Assembly: GCA_023391315.1 (NCBI GenBank)
Contig: JAEWBD010000068.1
Coordinates: forward strand, 1 to 18,140
From: Bacteroidota bacterium
Lineage (GTDB): Bacteria; Bacteroidota; Bacteroidia; Chitinophagales; Chitinophagaceae
DNA: 18,140 nt
Direction of reading: 5' to 3'
Both the position numbers and the translations under genes were made by a program. The notes beneath the pieces are model-generated. The model was given only the letters and a program-made list of their open reading frames with translations, was not told where the DNA came from and ran no database searches. Numbering within the stretch: position 1 is the stretch's first letter; each line of letters begins with the position of its first letter. This document shows positions 1 through 7,604 of this stretch, piece by piece.

Positions 1-1133
1 ATTCAATAGACCAGGCTGAAAATGAAACAAAACTTCCTTTAAGCAATAATGTGAAGTACACCGAAAAGGTAAATGCAGGTTATTTTAATTATGCCAATGG
101 ATGGAAATCGTTTGTTTACCAGGTGGGTTTGCGTGTTGAGCTTTCGGAACTTGACGGTTCTATGATTGACAGCAATCTCAATTTCGGCTATAAATTTCCT
201 AATGGCTTTAAAGACCTTAATTATGCATTGTTTCCAAGTTTCTTTCTTACAAAGCATATAAGCGAGTCGGAAGATATCCAGTTTAATTATTCAAAGCGAA
301 TAAGAAGGCCACGTTTCTGGGAAGTAAACCCGTTTATTGATATAGATGATCCTTTGAATATTTCACAGGGAAATCCTGGATTAAAACCTGAATACACCAA
401 TTCATTTGAATTGAATTATTATAAAAGATTTGCTGAAAACAGTGGCAGCTTTCTTGGTGTAATTTATTTTAAAAATAATGTTGGCGATGTTACAGAGTAC
501 AGCGATACTATTCCGCAATCACTGTATGAACAATTAAATAATGCGGCTGTTTCTCCCAATGCTATTCTCAGCACTTTTATAAACGCCGGTTATGAAGACC
601 GCTGGGGCGCTGAGCTTACGCTTCAGAAAAACATTACAAAACAGTTAGACCTCACTTTTAATACAAACATGCAATATGCTGTTACAAAGGCAAGTGTGGG
701 CGATTTAAATCTTAATAACAGCGGCTTTAATTATAATGGCAAAATTATCGGCAATTATAAAATTGTTACTGAAACAAGTAAGCTGTTTAATAATCTCGGC
801 TTCCAGGTAATTGCTGATTATGATGGCCCGCGGGTAATACCGCAGGGAAGAAATAAAGCACAGTTTAGCACTGATGTGGCTGTGCGCAAGGAATTCTTTA
901 AGAAAAAGGCCGGTGCCCTTTCATTAAGTGTGAATGATCTTTTCAATACACGTAAGTTCGGAACTGTTTATGACACCGATGATTTTTACCAGGATGGTTA
1001 CCGCCGCTGGAATGTAAGGACAGTAAGGCTTACATTCAGCTACAGGTTTGGTGATTCAGATCTTTTCCGCAAGAAAGACAATAACAACAACAATAATTCT
1101 GATTATGAAGCAGCACCGGGCGAAGATTCATAA
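1..1133 (+). CDS. TonB-dependent receptor-like outer membrane beta-barrel protein, C-terminal part (5' end outside the window)
   Basis: The frame is open from base 3 and ends at the TAA at 1131-1133, so about 376 C-terminal residues are present and the start lies left of the window. The protein has the alternating aromatic/polar strands of an outer-membrane barrel. It carries the stretch around RRPRFWEVNPFIDI followed by GNPGLKPEYTNSFELNYY, typical of the Bacteroidota outer membrane beta-barrel family related to TonB-dependent receptors (OMP_b-brl type). The last strand (VRTVRLTFSYRFGDSD) is followed by a short hydrophilic tail with a run of Asn (DNNNNNNSD), also common in this group. Members usually begin with a carboxypeptidase-regulatory-like domain and a plug, which would be off-window. 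The ligand cannot be told from this part. An internal GTG at 51 is not the start, because coding similarity continues upstream of it. Confidence 0.85.
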   Translation, partial: SIDQAENETKLPLSNNVKYTEKVNAGYFNYANGWKSFVYQVGLRVELSELDGSMIDSNLNFGYKFPNGFKDLNYALFPSFFLTKHISESEDIQFNYSKRIRRPRFWEVNPFIDIDDPLNISQGNPGLKPEYTNSFELNYYKRFAENSGSFLGVIYFKNNVGDVTEYSDTIPQSLYEQLNNAAVSPNAILSTFINAGYEDRWGAELTLQKNITKQLDLTFNTNMQYAVTKASVGDLNLNNSGFNYNGKIIGNYKIVTETSKLFNNLGFQVIADYDGPRVIPQGRNKAQFSTDVAVRKEFFKKKAGALSLSVNDLFNTRKFGTVYDTDDFYQDGYRRWNVRTVRLTFSYRFGDSDLFRKKDNNNNNNSDYEAAPGEDS

Positions 1134-1160
1134 CCAGAATTAAATGGAACGGCCTGGTTA
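1131..1160. repeat. Inverted repeat spanning two convergent stop codons
   Basis: TAACCAG at 1131-1137 and CTGGTTA at 1154-1160 are perfect 7-bp arms around a 16-nt loop. The left arm contains the TAA stop of the receptor gene and the right arm the stop of the Uma2 gene. It could form a hairpin at the 3' end of both mRNAs, but no U-tract follows on either strand, so it is a weak candidate for a bidirectional terminator or mRNA end stabiliser. Confidence 0.4.
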
Positions 1161-1709
1161 AGCATTATTATATATATCCTTTACAGAAAAGGAAATATCA
1201 AGTACAGGTAAATTAATAATACTTTCATTTTTTGTAAAAGTTTCTGTCATCCATTCCCCGCTTTTTGTTTTGAAATAAAAAATGATAACCTGCTGTTCAG
1301 GTTCAACGCATAAATAATATTGCAGCGTTGGAATTTTCTGGTATTGAATGAATTTATCCGTTAAATCAAATTTGCGGGTGGATTCAGATAAAACCTCGAC
1401 AAGTAAAACCGGCTCATTTGTGAAATAGCGGTTTAAATTATTGGTGCAAACAATCACATCCGGATAAAAGAAATTATTATCTGGTGTTCTAACTTTAAAA
1501 CCCTCAGTCAAAATTTCAAGCCCATTTTGCTTTAATAATCCTTCAATAAGATTGGCAATCCGCCTTTCAAGTTTATTATGATATACTGAAGAGCCGCTCA
1601 TTTCATAAAGGTTTGCGTTGATTAATTCATGTTTTAATTCACTGCTTTCTTCATAAAGAAAGTATTCTTCATCATTTGCAAATTTTTTATTTTCTTCAAC
1701 CAGCTTCAT
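1158..1709 (-). CDS. Uma2 family (DUF820) putative endonuclease
   Basis: This matches the Uma2/DUF820 family, which has a PD-(D/E)XK restriction-endonuclease-like fold. The family pattern is visible in order: EEYFLYEESSELKHELINAN near the N-terminus, then MSGSSVYHNKL, FYPDVIVCT with the putative active-site Asp, LLVEVLSESTRKFD with the Glu, then KFIQYQKIPTLQYYLCVEP and a C-terminal IYNN. The biological role of most Uma2 proteins is unknown and nuclease activity here is inferred from the fold. I chose the ATG at 1709 (183 residues) because a perfect -7 box lies 15 nt upstream; a GTG at 1754 would give 198 residues. The gene follows the lutB-like gene on the same strand, 20 bp away if the GTG is used. 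Uma2 genes are often scattered and multicopy, which would fit horizontal acquisition, but nothing in the local sequence proves transfer. Confidence 0.85.
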   Translation of the reverse strand: MKLVEENKKFANDEEYFLYEESSELKHELINANLYEMSGSSVYHNKLERRIANLIEGLLKQNGLEILTEGFKVRTPDNNFFYPDVIVCTNNLNRYFTNEPVLLVEVLSESTRKFDLTDKFIQYQKIPTLQYYLCVEPEQQVIIFYFKTKSGEWMTETFTKNESIINLPVLDISFSVKDIYNNA

Positions 1710-1723
1710 AAAATCACTTTTAT

Positions 1724-1731
1724 CAAATTTA
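1724..1731 (-). promoter_or_regulatory. Candidate -7 box for the Uma2 gene
   Basis: On the - strand this reads TAAATTTG, a perfect match to the Bacteroidota TAnnTTTG -7 element. It would start transcription near 1718, about 9 nt before the ATG at 1709, which is the main reason for preferring that start over the upstream GTG. No TTTG -33 element is visible at the expected spacing, so chance occurrence in AT-rich DNA is possible. Confidence 0.35.
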
Positions 1732-1774
1732 CAATAATTGCAGTAATGCAGCACTCTTCAACTTAATCAACCAA

Positions 1775-3160
1775 TCAACTGTTCTTCCCACGTTCCTCCT
1801 TCCACATTTGATTAAAGGTCTTCTGGCTGAAATCCAGGTCAGCACGGTGTTTCGTCCATGCTTTAAACATAGAATTCACCACTTTATTTTTGAGATTGCC
1901 ATTTGCCATATTCATCATACCACGGTTTAAACTCGCCACTTTCCACATTTTCCAGGCAACGCGTTCTGATACAGGGCTATCGCCTTCCACTACAGATTCA
2001 TGCCTGTTTTCCAGCAATAATTCATGAATGTTTATACGCACGGGGCAAACTTCAGTGCAATTGCCGCACAGCGATGAAGCATAGCTCAAATGTTTCCATT
2101 CTTTTAAATTTTTAAGCTGAGGTGTAATCACACTGCCAATGGGGCCGCTGTAAGTGGTGCCATAGCTATGGCCTCCAATGTTTTTATAAACAGGGCAGGC
2201 ATTTAAGCAGGCGCCACAACGAATACAATATAAGGCTTCACGGGCTTTATCATTGGCAAGTAAATTGGTCCTGCCATTATCAAGTAAGATCACATACATT
2301 TCTTCAGGGCCGTCAATCTCATTCTTTTGTTTTGGACCGGAAATGATAGTGTTATAAACGGTTAATTTCTGACCTGTTCCAAACGTTGCCAGCAAAGGCA
2401 AAAACAAGGCGAGATCGTTAATAGACGGTAACACTTTTTCAATGCCTGTGATTACTATATGCGTTTTAGGAAAAGCGCTGCTTAACCGGCCGTTACCCTC
2501 ATTTTCAGTTACAGAAATAGATCCCGTATCTGCAATTATAAAGTTAGCACCTGTAATGCCAATTTCAGCTTCCACATATTTCTTCCTGAGTTTTTCGCGG
2601 GCAATTAATGTAAGCTGATGTGGCGATAAGCCATCCGGAACATTTAATTTTTCTGCAAATAATTTTGCAATGTCTTCTTTGCTTTTGTGCATTGCAGGCG
2701 TTACAATATGATAAGGCGGTTCATTATCTAACTGCTGGATATATTCGCCTAAATCTGTTTCAATGCTTTCAATGCCCTGCTTTTCAAGAAATTTATTTAA
2801 ATGAATTTCTTCGGTAACCATGCTCTTGCTCTTCACTACCGATTTGCAATTCTTTGCTTTACAAATTTTTCCAATTTCTTTCAGCGCATCTTCAGCCGTT
2901 TCTGCCCAGATAACCCTGGCGCCCCGTGCTGAAATATTTCTTTCAAATGTTTCCAGCATAACGTCAAGATGCTCAACAGCATTCCATTTTGTATTTTTTG
3001 CATGCTCACGGGCTGCCATTAAATTATTAAACTGCGTTTTGCCCTGCGGCACAACAGCATTGTATTTGCCGATATTGAAATTGATTTTTCTGCGATGATC
3101 AAGGTTTGATGCTTTTATAGTGCTTTTGGCAATAAATGTTGATGCTGTTTTCCTGCTCAT
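1775..3160 (-). CDS. lutB: LutB-like lactate utilization iron-sulfur protein
   Basis: At 461 residues this has the length and layout of LutB/YkgF: an N-terminal LUD domain (about 70-300, with GITGANFIIADTGSIS and the EGNGR turn), then a ferredoxin-like module. The first cysteine cluster is C312, C315, C318, C322 in CIRCGACLNACP, followed by the family stretch GGHSYGTTYSGPIGSV. The second is C365, C368, C372 in CGNCTEVCP, with Ser362 where a fourth cysteine could sit. In the LutABC system LutB works with LutA (CCG-domain Fe-S protein) and LutC (LUD protein) to oxidise L-lactate to pyruvate. Neither lutA nor lutC is next to it here. The neighbours are a Uma2 gene downstream and, across a 283-bp gap, divergent purA. 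Function by family is solid; lactate as substrate is inferred. Confidence 0.85.
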   Translation of the reverse strand: MSRKTASTFIAKSTIKASNLDHRRKINFNIGKYNAVVPQGKTQFNNLMAAREHAKNTKWNAVEHLDVMLETFERNISARGARVIWAETAEDALKEIGKICKAKNCKSVVKSKSMVTEEIHLNKFLEKQGIESIETDLGEYIQQLDNEPPYHIVTPAMHKSKEDIAKLFAEKLNVPDGLSPHQLTLIAREKLRKKYVEAEIGITGANFIIADTGSISVTENEGNGRLSSAFPKTHIVITGIEKVLPSINDLALFLPLLATFGTGQKLTVYNTIISGPKQKNEIDGPEEMYVILLDNGRTNLLANDKAREALYCIRCGACLNACPVYKNIGGHSYGTTYSGPIGSVITPQLKNLKEWKHLSYASSLCGNCTEVCPVRINIHELLLENRHESVVEGDSPVSERVAWKMWKVASLNRGMMNMANGNLKNKVVNSMFKAWTKHRADLDFSQKTFNQMWKEERGKNS

Positions 3161-3242
3161 AATTTTAACCTGTTGGCGTAAAATTAGTTATTAAATCTTA
3201 GCCTGGATTGGAACCGTTAATGAGAAGAAGATACAAGACGGT

Positions 3243-3274
3243 TTTTCAGATTACGCAGATCAGTTATATTTTTG
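3243..3274 (+). promoter_or_regulatory. Candidate distal purA promoter
   Basis: TATTTTTG at 3267-3274 is a perfect TAnnTTTG -7 box and is followed by C, as in many Bacteroidota promoters. TTTT at 3243-3246, 20 bp upstream, is a partial match to the TTTG -33 box. Transcription would start near 3280, giving purA a leader of about 165 nt. It may work together with the proximal box at 3414. Confidence 0.35.
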
Positions 3275-3413
3275 CAACAGATGCAGATACAGGTCCTGCA
3301 GCTAAAATTCTTTAATGATTTTTATACATAAGTCAAACAAAATTTAAATTGTTATAAAAATGCAGCGTTGAAATTTTTCTTGCATAAACTTCTAACTGCG
3401 ATATACTAACCTT

Positions 3414-3421
3414 TATTTTTG
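3414..3421 (+). promoter_or_regulatory. Candidate proximal purA -7 box
   Basis: TATTTTTG is a perfect TAnnTTTG element, followed by C. A start near 3427 would leave a leader of about 17 nt before the purA ATG at 3444, similar to the leaders inferred for rplS and tatA in this window. No TTTG lies at the normal -33 distance. Confidence 0.45.
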
Positions 3422-3443
3422 CGGCAACAATAAAAAAAATCTA

Positions 3444-4712
3444 ATGGTTGATGTAATTCTTGGCTTGCAATGGGGCGACGAAGGCAAAGGAAAGATTGTT
3501 GATTATTTTGCACCCAACTATGATATAATTGCACGTTTTCAGGGTGGCCCAAATGCAGGGCACACTTTATATGTAGGCGATAAAAAAATAGTACTCCATC
3601 AAATACCTTCCGGAATATTTCATCAAAATACCACAAACATAATAGGCAATGGTGTGGTACTCGATCCGGTTACATTAAAAAAGGAATGTGAAGCGGTGGC
3701 TGCCTTTGGTATAGATGTAAAGAAAAATTTGTTCATATCACAACGTACAAATCTTATTGTTCCCACACACAGGGCTTTGGATAGAGCTTCTGAAATATCA
3801 AAAGGCGAAAGCAAAATTGGTTCTACGCTTAAGGGTATTGGTCCTTCCTATATGGACAAAACCGGCCGCAATGCTTTGCGTGTGGGCGATATAACGGATA
3901 AGTCGTTTATTACACAATACATTAAACTGCGTTTAAAACATCAGCGGCTGCTGGATAACTTTCACTTTGCTGAAGATATTTCTGTATGGGAAGAAGAATT
4001 TTTTGACGCGATTGAATTTCTGCGTACTTTAAATATTATAAACGGCGAATATTTCATTAATGATAAAATAAGCAGCGGCAAAAAGGTTTTAGCAGAAGGA
4101 GCGCAAGGTTCAATGCTTGATGTTGACTTTGGCACATTTCCTTTTGTAACTTCATCCAATACTATTTCAGCCGGTGTATGTACAGGTCTTGGTGTGGCGC
4201 CGCAAAAAATAAACAAAGTTTTTGGTGTTACAAAAGCCTACTGCACCAGGGTAGGCAGCGGGCCTTTTCCCACTGAATTGCATGATGAAACAGGAGAGGA
4301 GTTAAGAAAAATTGGCAATGAATTTGGGGCAACTACAGGCAGGCCGCGCCGTTGCGGCTGGATTGACCTCGTAGCATTAAAGTATACCTGCATGCTTAAC
4401 GGGGTAACGAATGTGGTAATGACGAAAGCAGATGTATTAGATTCATTTAAAGAGCTTAACGTTTGCACAGAATATTTAATAAACGGTAATAAAAGTAAGG
4501 AAGTGCCGTTCCAGTTAACGCATGCAGATGTGAAGCCTGAATATAAAGCCTTTGAAGGATGGAGCTGCGATTCTACTTTGCTTAAAACAGGGGATAATTT
4601 ACCGGAAGCTATGCAGCGTTATATTTCTTTTATCAATCAATATATTGGTTCGCCTGTAAGCCATGTGTCAAACGGCCCGCAGCGTGAACAGATAATAAAA
4701 ATTAATGATTAA
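3444..4712 (+). CDS. purA: Adenylosuccinate synthase
   Basis: PurA joins IMP and aspartate using GTP to form adenylosuccinate, the first committed step from IMP to AMP, in the cytoplasm. At 422 residues it is full length. The N-terminal signature QWGDEGKGKIVD (residues 9-20, catalytic Asp12) and GGPNAGHTLYV with the catalytic His40 are intact. So are IGNGVVLDP, STLKGIGPSYMDK, LAEGAQGSMLDVDFGTFPFV, TRVGSGPFPTEL and ATTGRPRRCGWID, the IMP- and GTP-binding segments. The ATG at 3444 gives the usual PurA N-terminus directly. It is followed after 58 bp by a same-strand gene for an acidic protein and then pabB. Confidence 0.97.
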   Translation: MVDVILGLQWGDEGKGKIVDYFAPNYDIIARFQGGPNAGHTLYVGDKKIVLHQIPSGIFHQNTTNIIGNGVVLDPVTLKKECEAVAAFGIDVKKNLFISQRTNLIVPTHRALDRASEISKGESKIGSTLKGIGPSYMDKTGRNALRVGDITDKSFITQYIKLRLKHQRLLDNFHFAEDISVWEEEFFDAIEFLRTLNIINGEYFINDKISSGKKVLAEGAQGSMLDVDFGTFPFVTSSNTISAGVCTGLGVAPQKINKVFGVTKAYCTRVGSGPFPTELHDETGEELRKIGNEFGATTGRPRRCGWIDLVALKYTCMLNGVTNVVMTKADVLDSFKELNVCTEYLINGNKSKEVPFQLTHADVKPEYKAFEGWSCDSTLLKTGDNLPEAMQRYISFINQYIGSPVSHVSNGPQREQIIKIND

Positions 4713-4770
4713 TTTTTTTTGCTGATTAAAAAACTCGTTGAAATTTTACAACAGCTAATCCAAACTGTGT

Positions 4771-5214
4771 ATGGCATCTAAATCTGACAAAACAAAGAAA
4801 ACTACTCCGAAACCGTCCGGAGATAAAGCTGGTAAAACAAGTTCTTCCAAAGCAAAAAAACAAGTGGAAGAGGATGATGAACTGGATGAAGATTTTGAAG
4901 ACGATGAAGAAGTAAAGCCTTCAAAAGCTGCAAAGTCTGCCCCCAAGACTAAAAAGCAATCCGAAGAGGATGACGACGATGATGATGGAGAAGATGAAGT
5001 GGATGATTGGGATAAACCTGAAGAGGAAGAAGAGTGGGATCCCGATTTCGATGAATTCGACATACCAAAATCAGGAGGTAAAAAATCATCTGGCGGCGGA
5101 AGTAAAAAGGGCGATGATGATGACGATGATTTTAAATTTGATGATGATTTAAAAGAGTTTGATCTTTTTAATGATTCAAACAGCTTCGACGATGATGACG
5201 ACGACGATTTCTAA
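4771..5214 (+). CDS. Highly acidic low-complexity hypothetical protein
   Basis: I do not recognise a characterised family. The 147-residue product is about 39% Asp plus Glu (40 D, 18 E) with 24 Lys and no Arg. It is built in blocks: a Lys/Ser/Thr-rich basic N-terminus (1-30), acidic 33-47, basic 49-62, acidic 65-79, a Glu run with an aromatic motif (80-98, containing EEWDPDFDEFDIPKS), a Gly/Ser/Lys linker (101-114), Asp run 115-120, a FKFDDDLKEFDLF motif (121-133) and an Asp tail ending in Phe. There is no signal peptide or membrane segment, and it is probably mostly disordered and cytoplasmic. Alternating charged blocks suggest binding to basic proteins, nucleic acid or metal ions, but this is inference. 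It sits 58 bp after purA and 10 bp before pabB, probably in one transcript. The antisense Ser-rich frame is a shadow of the Asp/Lys codons. Confidence 0.75.
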   Translation: MASKSDKTKKTTPKPSGDKAGKTSSSKAKKQVEEDDELDEDFEDDEEVKPSKAAKSAPKTKKQSEEDDDDDDGEDEVDDWDKPEEEEEWDPDFDEFDIPKSGGKKSSGGGSKKGDDDDDDFKFDDDLKEFDLFNDSNSFDDDDDDDF

Positions 5215-5224
5215 AATGTAATAG

Positions 5225-6508
5225 GTGAAAAGAACAACTGCATCTTTTCCTATTGATGATATTCTGTTGTTTAAAAAGCAAATGCTGAGCTGGGCAAACC
5301 GGTTTGGCATTTGTTGTTTTATGGACAGTCATTATTATGCTGACAAACATCATAAATATGATTGCCTGGTTGCTGTTGATGCTGTCAAAGTTTTTTCTCC
5401 TTCAGAAAATATTTTATCACAACTTGATCATTTTTATAGTGAAAATGCAGACTGGATTTTCGGGCACCTGGGATATGATTTAAAGAATGAAATCGAGGAT
5501 TTACAATCATCACATGCAAATAATGCCGGCTTTGAAGATGTTTTCTTTTTTGTACCAGCAATAGTAGTAAGCCTTGATAAAAATATTGTTACTATTCATT
5601 CAGTTAAAGAACAACCAGGTTTAATAATTGAGGCGATTGGAAACGAAGTTTTAAATGATAACCGGTCTTCATCATCAAAACAAATACAACTGCAATCTTC
5701 TTTAACGAAAGAAGAATATATTGATATTATTAAAACGGTTCAGCGCCATATACTTCGTGGAGATTGTTATGAATTGAATTACTGCCAGGAATTTTTTGCA
5801 GCAGAGGTTTCAATAGAGCCTTTGCATACTTATTTAAAGCTTATAGAAATTTCTCCAACCCCATTTTCCTGTTTTTATAAGATTAACAATAAACATCTGT
5901 TATGTGCCAGCCCGGAGCGCTTTTTATCTAAAACCGGCAGCACTATTTTTTCGCAGCCGATAAAAGGCACTGCTCCAAGAAATGTAAACATTGCGCTGGA
6001 TGCGCTTGAAAAAGAAAATTTGCAAGCTAACCAAAAGGAGCGCAGCGAGAATGTAATGATTGTTGATTTGGTGAGAAATGATCTTAGCAGGATTTGTAAC
6101 GAGGGAACAGTTGTAGTTGATGAATTATTTGGCATCTATTCTTTTCCGCAGGTACATCAAATGATTTCTACTGTAAAAGGCGAATTAAGGGAGGATATAA
6201 CATTTGCTGAAATTATTCGTGCAACCTTTCCCATGGGTTCAATGACGGGTGCTCCAAAACGGCGGGCCATGCAATTAATTGAGCAGTATGAAAAAACAAA
6301 GCGGCAATTGTTTTCAGGCAGTGTAGGGTACATATCGCCTGAAAGAGATTTTGATTTTAATGTGGTGATAAGAAGCATTTTTTATAATGCACACAATAGG
6401 TTTTTGAATTACCTGGTAGGTGGCGCCATAACCTTTTATGCCGATGCGGAAAAAGAATATGAGGAATGTTTATTAAAAGCCAGAGCTCTGGTTGATGCGC
6501 TTCGCTGA
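5225..6508 (+). CDS. pabB: Aminodeoxychorismate synthase component I
   Basis: This chorismate-binding enzyme makes 4-amino-4-deoxychorismate from chorismate and ammonia for folate synthesis, normally with glutaminase PabA, which is not in this window. The 427-residue protein has the conserved blocks GDCYELNYCQEF (179-190), ASPERFLSK (228-236), DLVRNDLSRI (281-290), FPMGSMTGAPKRRAM and DFNVVIRSIF. The decisive residue is Lys247 in QPIKGTAPR: PabB enzymes carry Lys in PIKGT where anthranilate synthase TrpE has Ala. The GTG at 5225 is chosen because the N-terminal stretch SFPIDDILLFKKQMLSWANR reads as part of the domain; the ATG at 5282 would remove it. It starts 10 bp after the acidic gene and converges with the transglycosylase gene with no gap. 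Confidence 0.9.
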   Translation: MKRTTASFPIDDILLFKKQMLSWANRFGICCFMDSHYYADKHHKYDCLVAVDAVKVFSPSENILSQLDHFYSENADWIFGHLGYDLKNEIEDLQSSHANNAGFEDVFFFVPAIVVSLDKNIVTIHSVKEQPGLIIEAIGNEVLNDNRSSSSKQIQLQSSLTKEEYIDIIKTVQRHILRGDCYELNYCQEFFAAEVSIEPLHTYLKLIEISPTPFSCFYKINNKHLLCASPERFLSKTGSTIFSQPIKGTAPRNVNIALDALEKENLQANQKERSENVMIVDLVRNDLSRICNEGTVVVDELFGIYSFPQVHQMISTVKGELREDITFAEIIRATFPMGSMTGAPKRRAMQLIEQYEKTKRQLFSGSVGYISPERDFDFNVVIRSIFYNAHNRFLNYLVGGAITFYADAEKEYEECLLKARALVDALR

Positions 6509-7600
6509 TTATTTGCCGGCGTCAACCGGCGTGACGGCTGCCGGCCTGGAGCTATTCAGTAAAAGTTCAACACTTTGTTTAAGTATATCGCTCTTTTTAG
6601 ATTGAAATAATTGAGCTTTATCAGCAGGAACGCGCATGGGATAAATATCACCTTTAGCAAGTACATTATCAATATCAGGGTTAAGCTGATTGAATAATGA
6701 AAGATCCATCATTAAGTTATTAGCAATAACAACGGAATTATATTTCCCGTAAATATTTACGGTTGAGGAGTTGGCGGCAATGTCTAAATAAGCATCCTTA
6801 TTTTGCAAAGTTGTGGTCTTATTGTCTGTTGCAATACCTCCGCTTCCCTCAAAAAAATAGCGCGTTGCAATAAACTTTTTTACATGATTGCGTGTTTCAA
6901 GTGGCAGGTAATATTGAATCTTCCAAAAATCTTTGCTATGTGCTTTTGCAATAGCACGGTTTACATTGCCTGCTCCTGTGTTGTAAGCAGCAATTACCAA
7001 AAGCCAATCACCATAGGTATTATACAAATCTTTTAAAATTTTGCAGGCGGCGTTGGTGCTTTTAACGTAATCGGCTCTTTCATCATAATAGCCTGTCCTT
7101 AATCCATGCTCTCTTGCTGTGGCATCCATAATTTGCCACGGTCCCACGGCGCCTGCCCAGGAAATAGCCGTACTGTTCAAGCTGCTTTCTATAACAGAAA
7201 GATATTTTAGCTGCAGCGGGATGCCATAAGAAGACAAAATCCGATCATATAAATTGAAATATGGCTTTCCCCAAACCTTCATCTTATTGAAGTAAGCTGT
7301 ATGTTTTTTTATATAATTATCTGCAAAATATTTTGCCTCAGCATTCATTGATAAATCCATGGGGTTATTGCCAACCGCAGCATTTCCTAAAAGGCTTGTA
7401 AACATTTTAGAGCTGTCTGCAATAAATGCACCCTGGATTGGTTTAGAAATAGAATCGGTACCGGTACTATCTTTTGGGAATAATGTATTATTTGTGCGGG
7501 AAAACGAGGTGGTTGAAATATTCAAAAGACAGAATAAACAGGCTGCTTTTACTACAGAAAAAGTTTTCAAAAGGTATATATGCCTGAATAACTGCTTCAT
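6509..7600 (-). CDS. MltD-like lytic transglycosylase (SLT domain)
   Basis: The protein cleaves peptidoglycan glycan strands in the cell envelope. An N-terminal hydrophobic segment (about 14-33, ending TTSFS) looks like a Sec signal peptide. The SLT domain covers about 105-225: Glu138 in LSVIESSLNSTAISWAGAVG is the expected catalytic acid, followed by GPWQIMDATAREHGL and the motif VIAAYNTGAGNVNRA. The MltD-like run YDERADYVKSTNAACKILKDL is also present. The C-terminal part (about 275-350) may be a degenerate LysM-like or cell-wall-binding region, with NNLMMDLSLFNQLNPDI, but this is weak. I chose the ATG at 7600, four bases after the gatA stop codon, giving 363 residues; a TTG at 7615 overlaps gatA. 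The tight spacing suggests co-transcription with gatA. Confidence 0.88.
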   Translation of the reverse strand: MKQLFRHIYLLKTFSVVKAACLFCLLNISTTSFSRTNNTLFPKDSTGTDSISKPIQGAFIADSSKMFTSLLGNAAVGNNPMDLSMNAEAKYFADNYIKKHTAYFNKMKVWGKPYFNLYDRILSSYGIPLQLKYLSVIESSLNSTAISWAGAVGPWQIMDATAREHGLRTGYYDERADYVKSTNAACKILKDLYNTYGDWLLVIAAYNTGAGNVNRAIAKAHSKDFWKIQYYLPLETRNHVKKFIATRYFFEGSGGIATDNKTTTLQNKDAYLDIAANSSTVNIYGKYNSVVIANNLMMDLSLFNQLNPDIDNVLAKGDIYPMRVPADKAQLFQSKKSDILKQSVELLLNSSRPAAVTPVDAGK

Positions 7601-7604
7601 AATT

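Larger units (their letters stand above)
3161..3443. other. Divergent lutB/purA intergenic region (283 bp)
   Basis: This AT-rich gap must hold the promoters of lutB-like (-) and purA (+). On the + strand it contains two TAnnTTTG boxes (3267-3274 and 3414-3421), listed separately. A 16-codon ORF, 3281-3331 (MQIQVLQLKFFNDFYT), begins a few bases after the first box; its coding status is doubtful. No convincing box was found for the lutB-like gene; the best - strand match near the start, TAATTTTA, differs at the last base. Confidence 0.5.

Noticed and set aside
4755..5063. A 102-codon Ser-rich frame on the - strand
   Set aside because: It is the antisense reading of GAT, GAC, GAA and AAG codons of the acidic protein, which always gives Ser-rich sequence.
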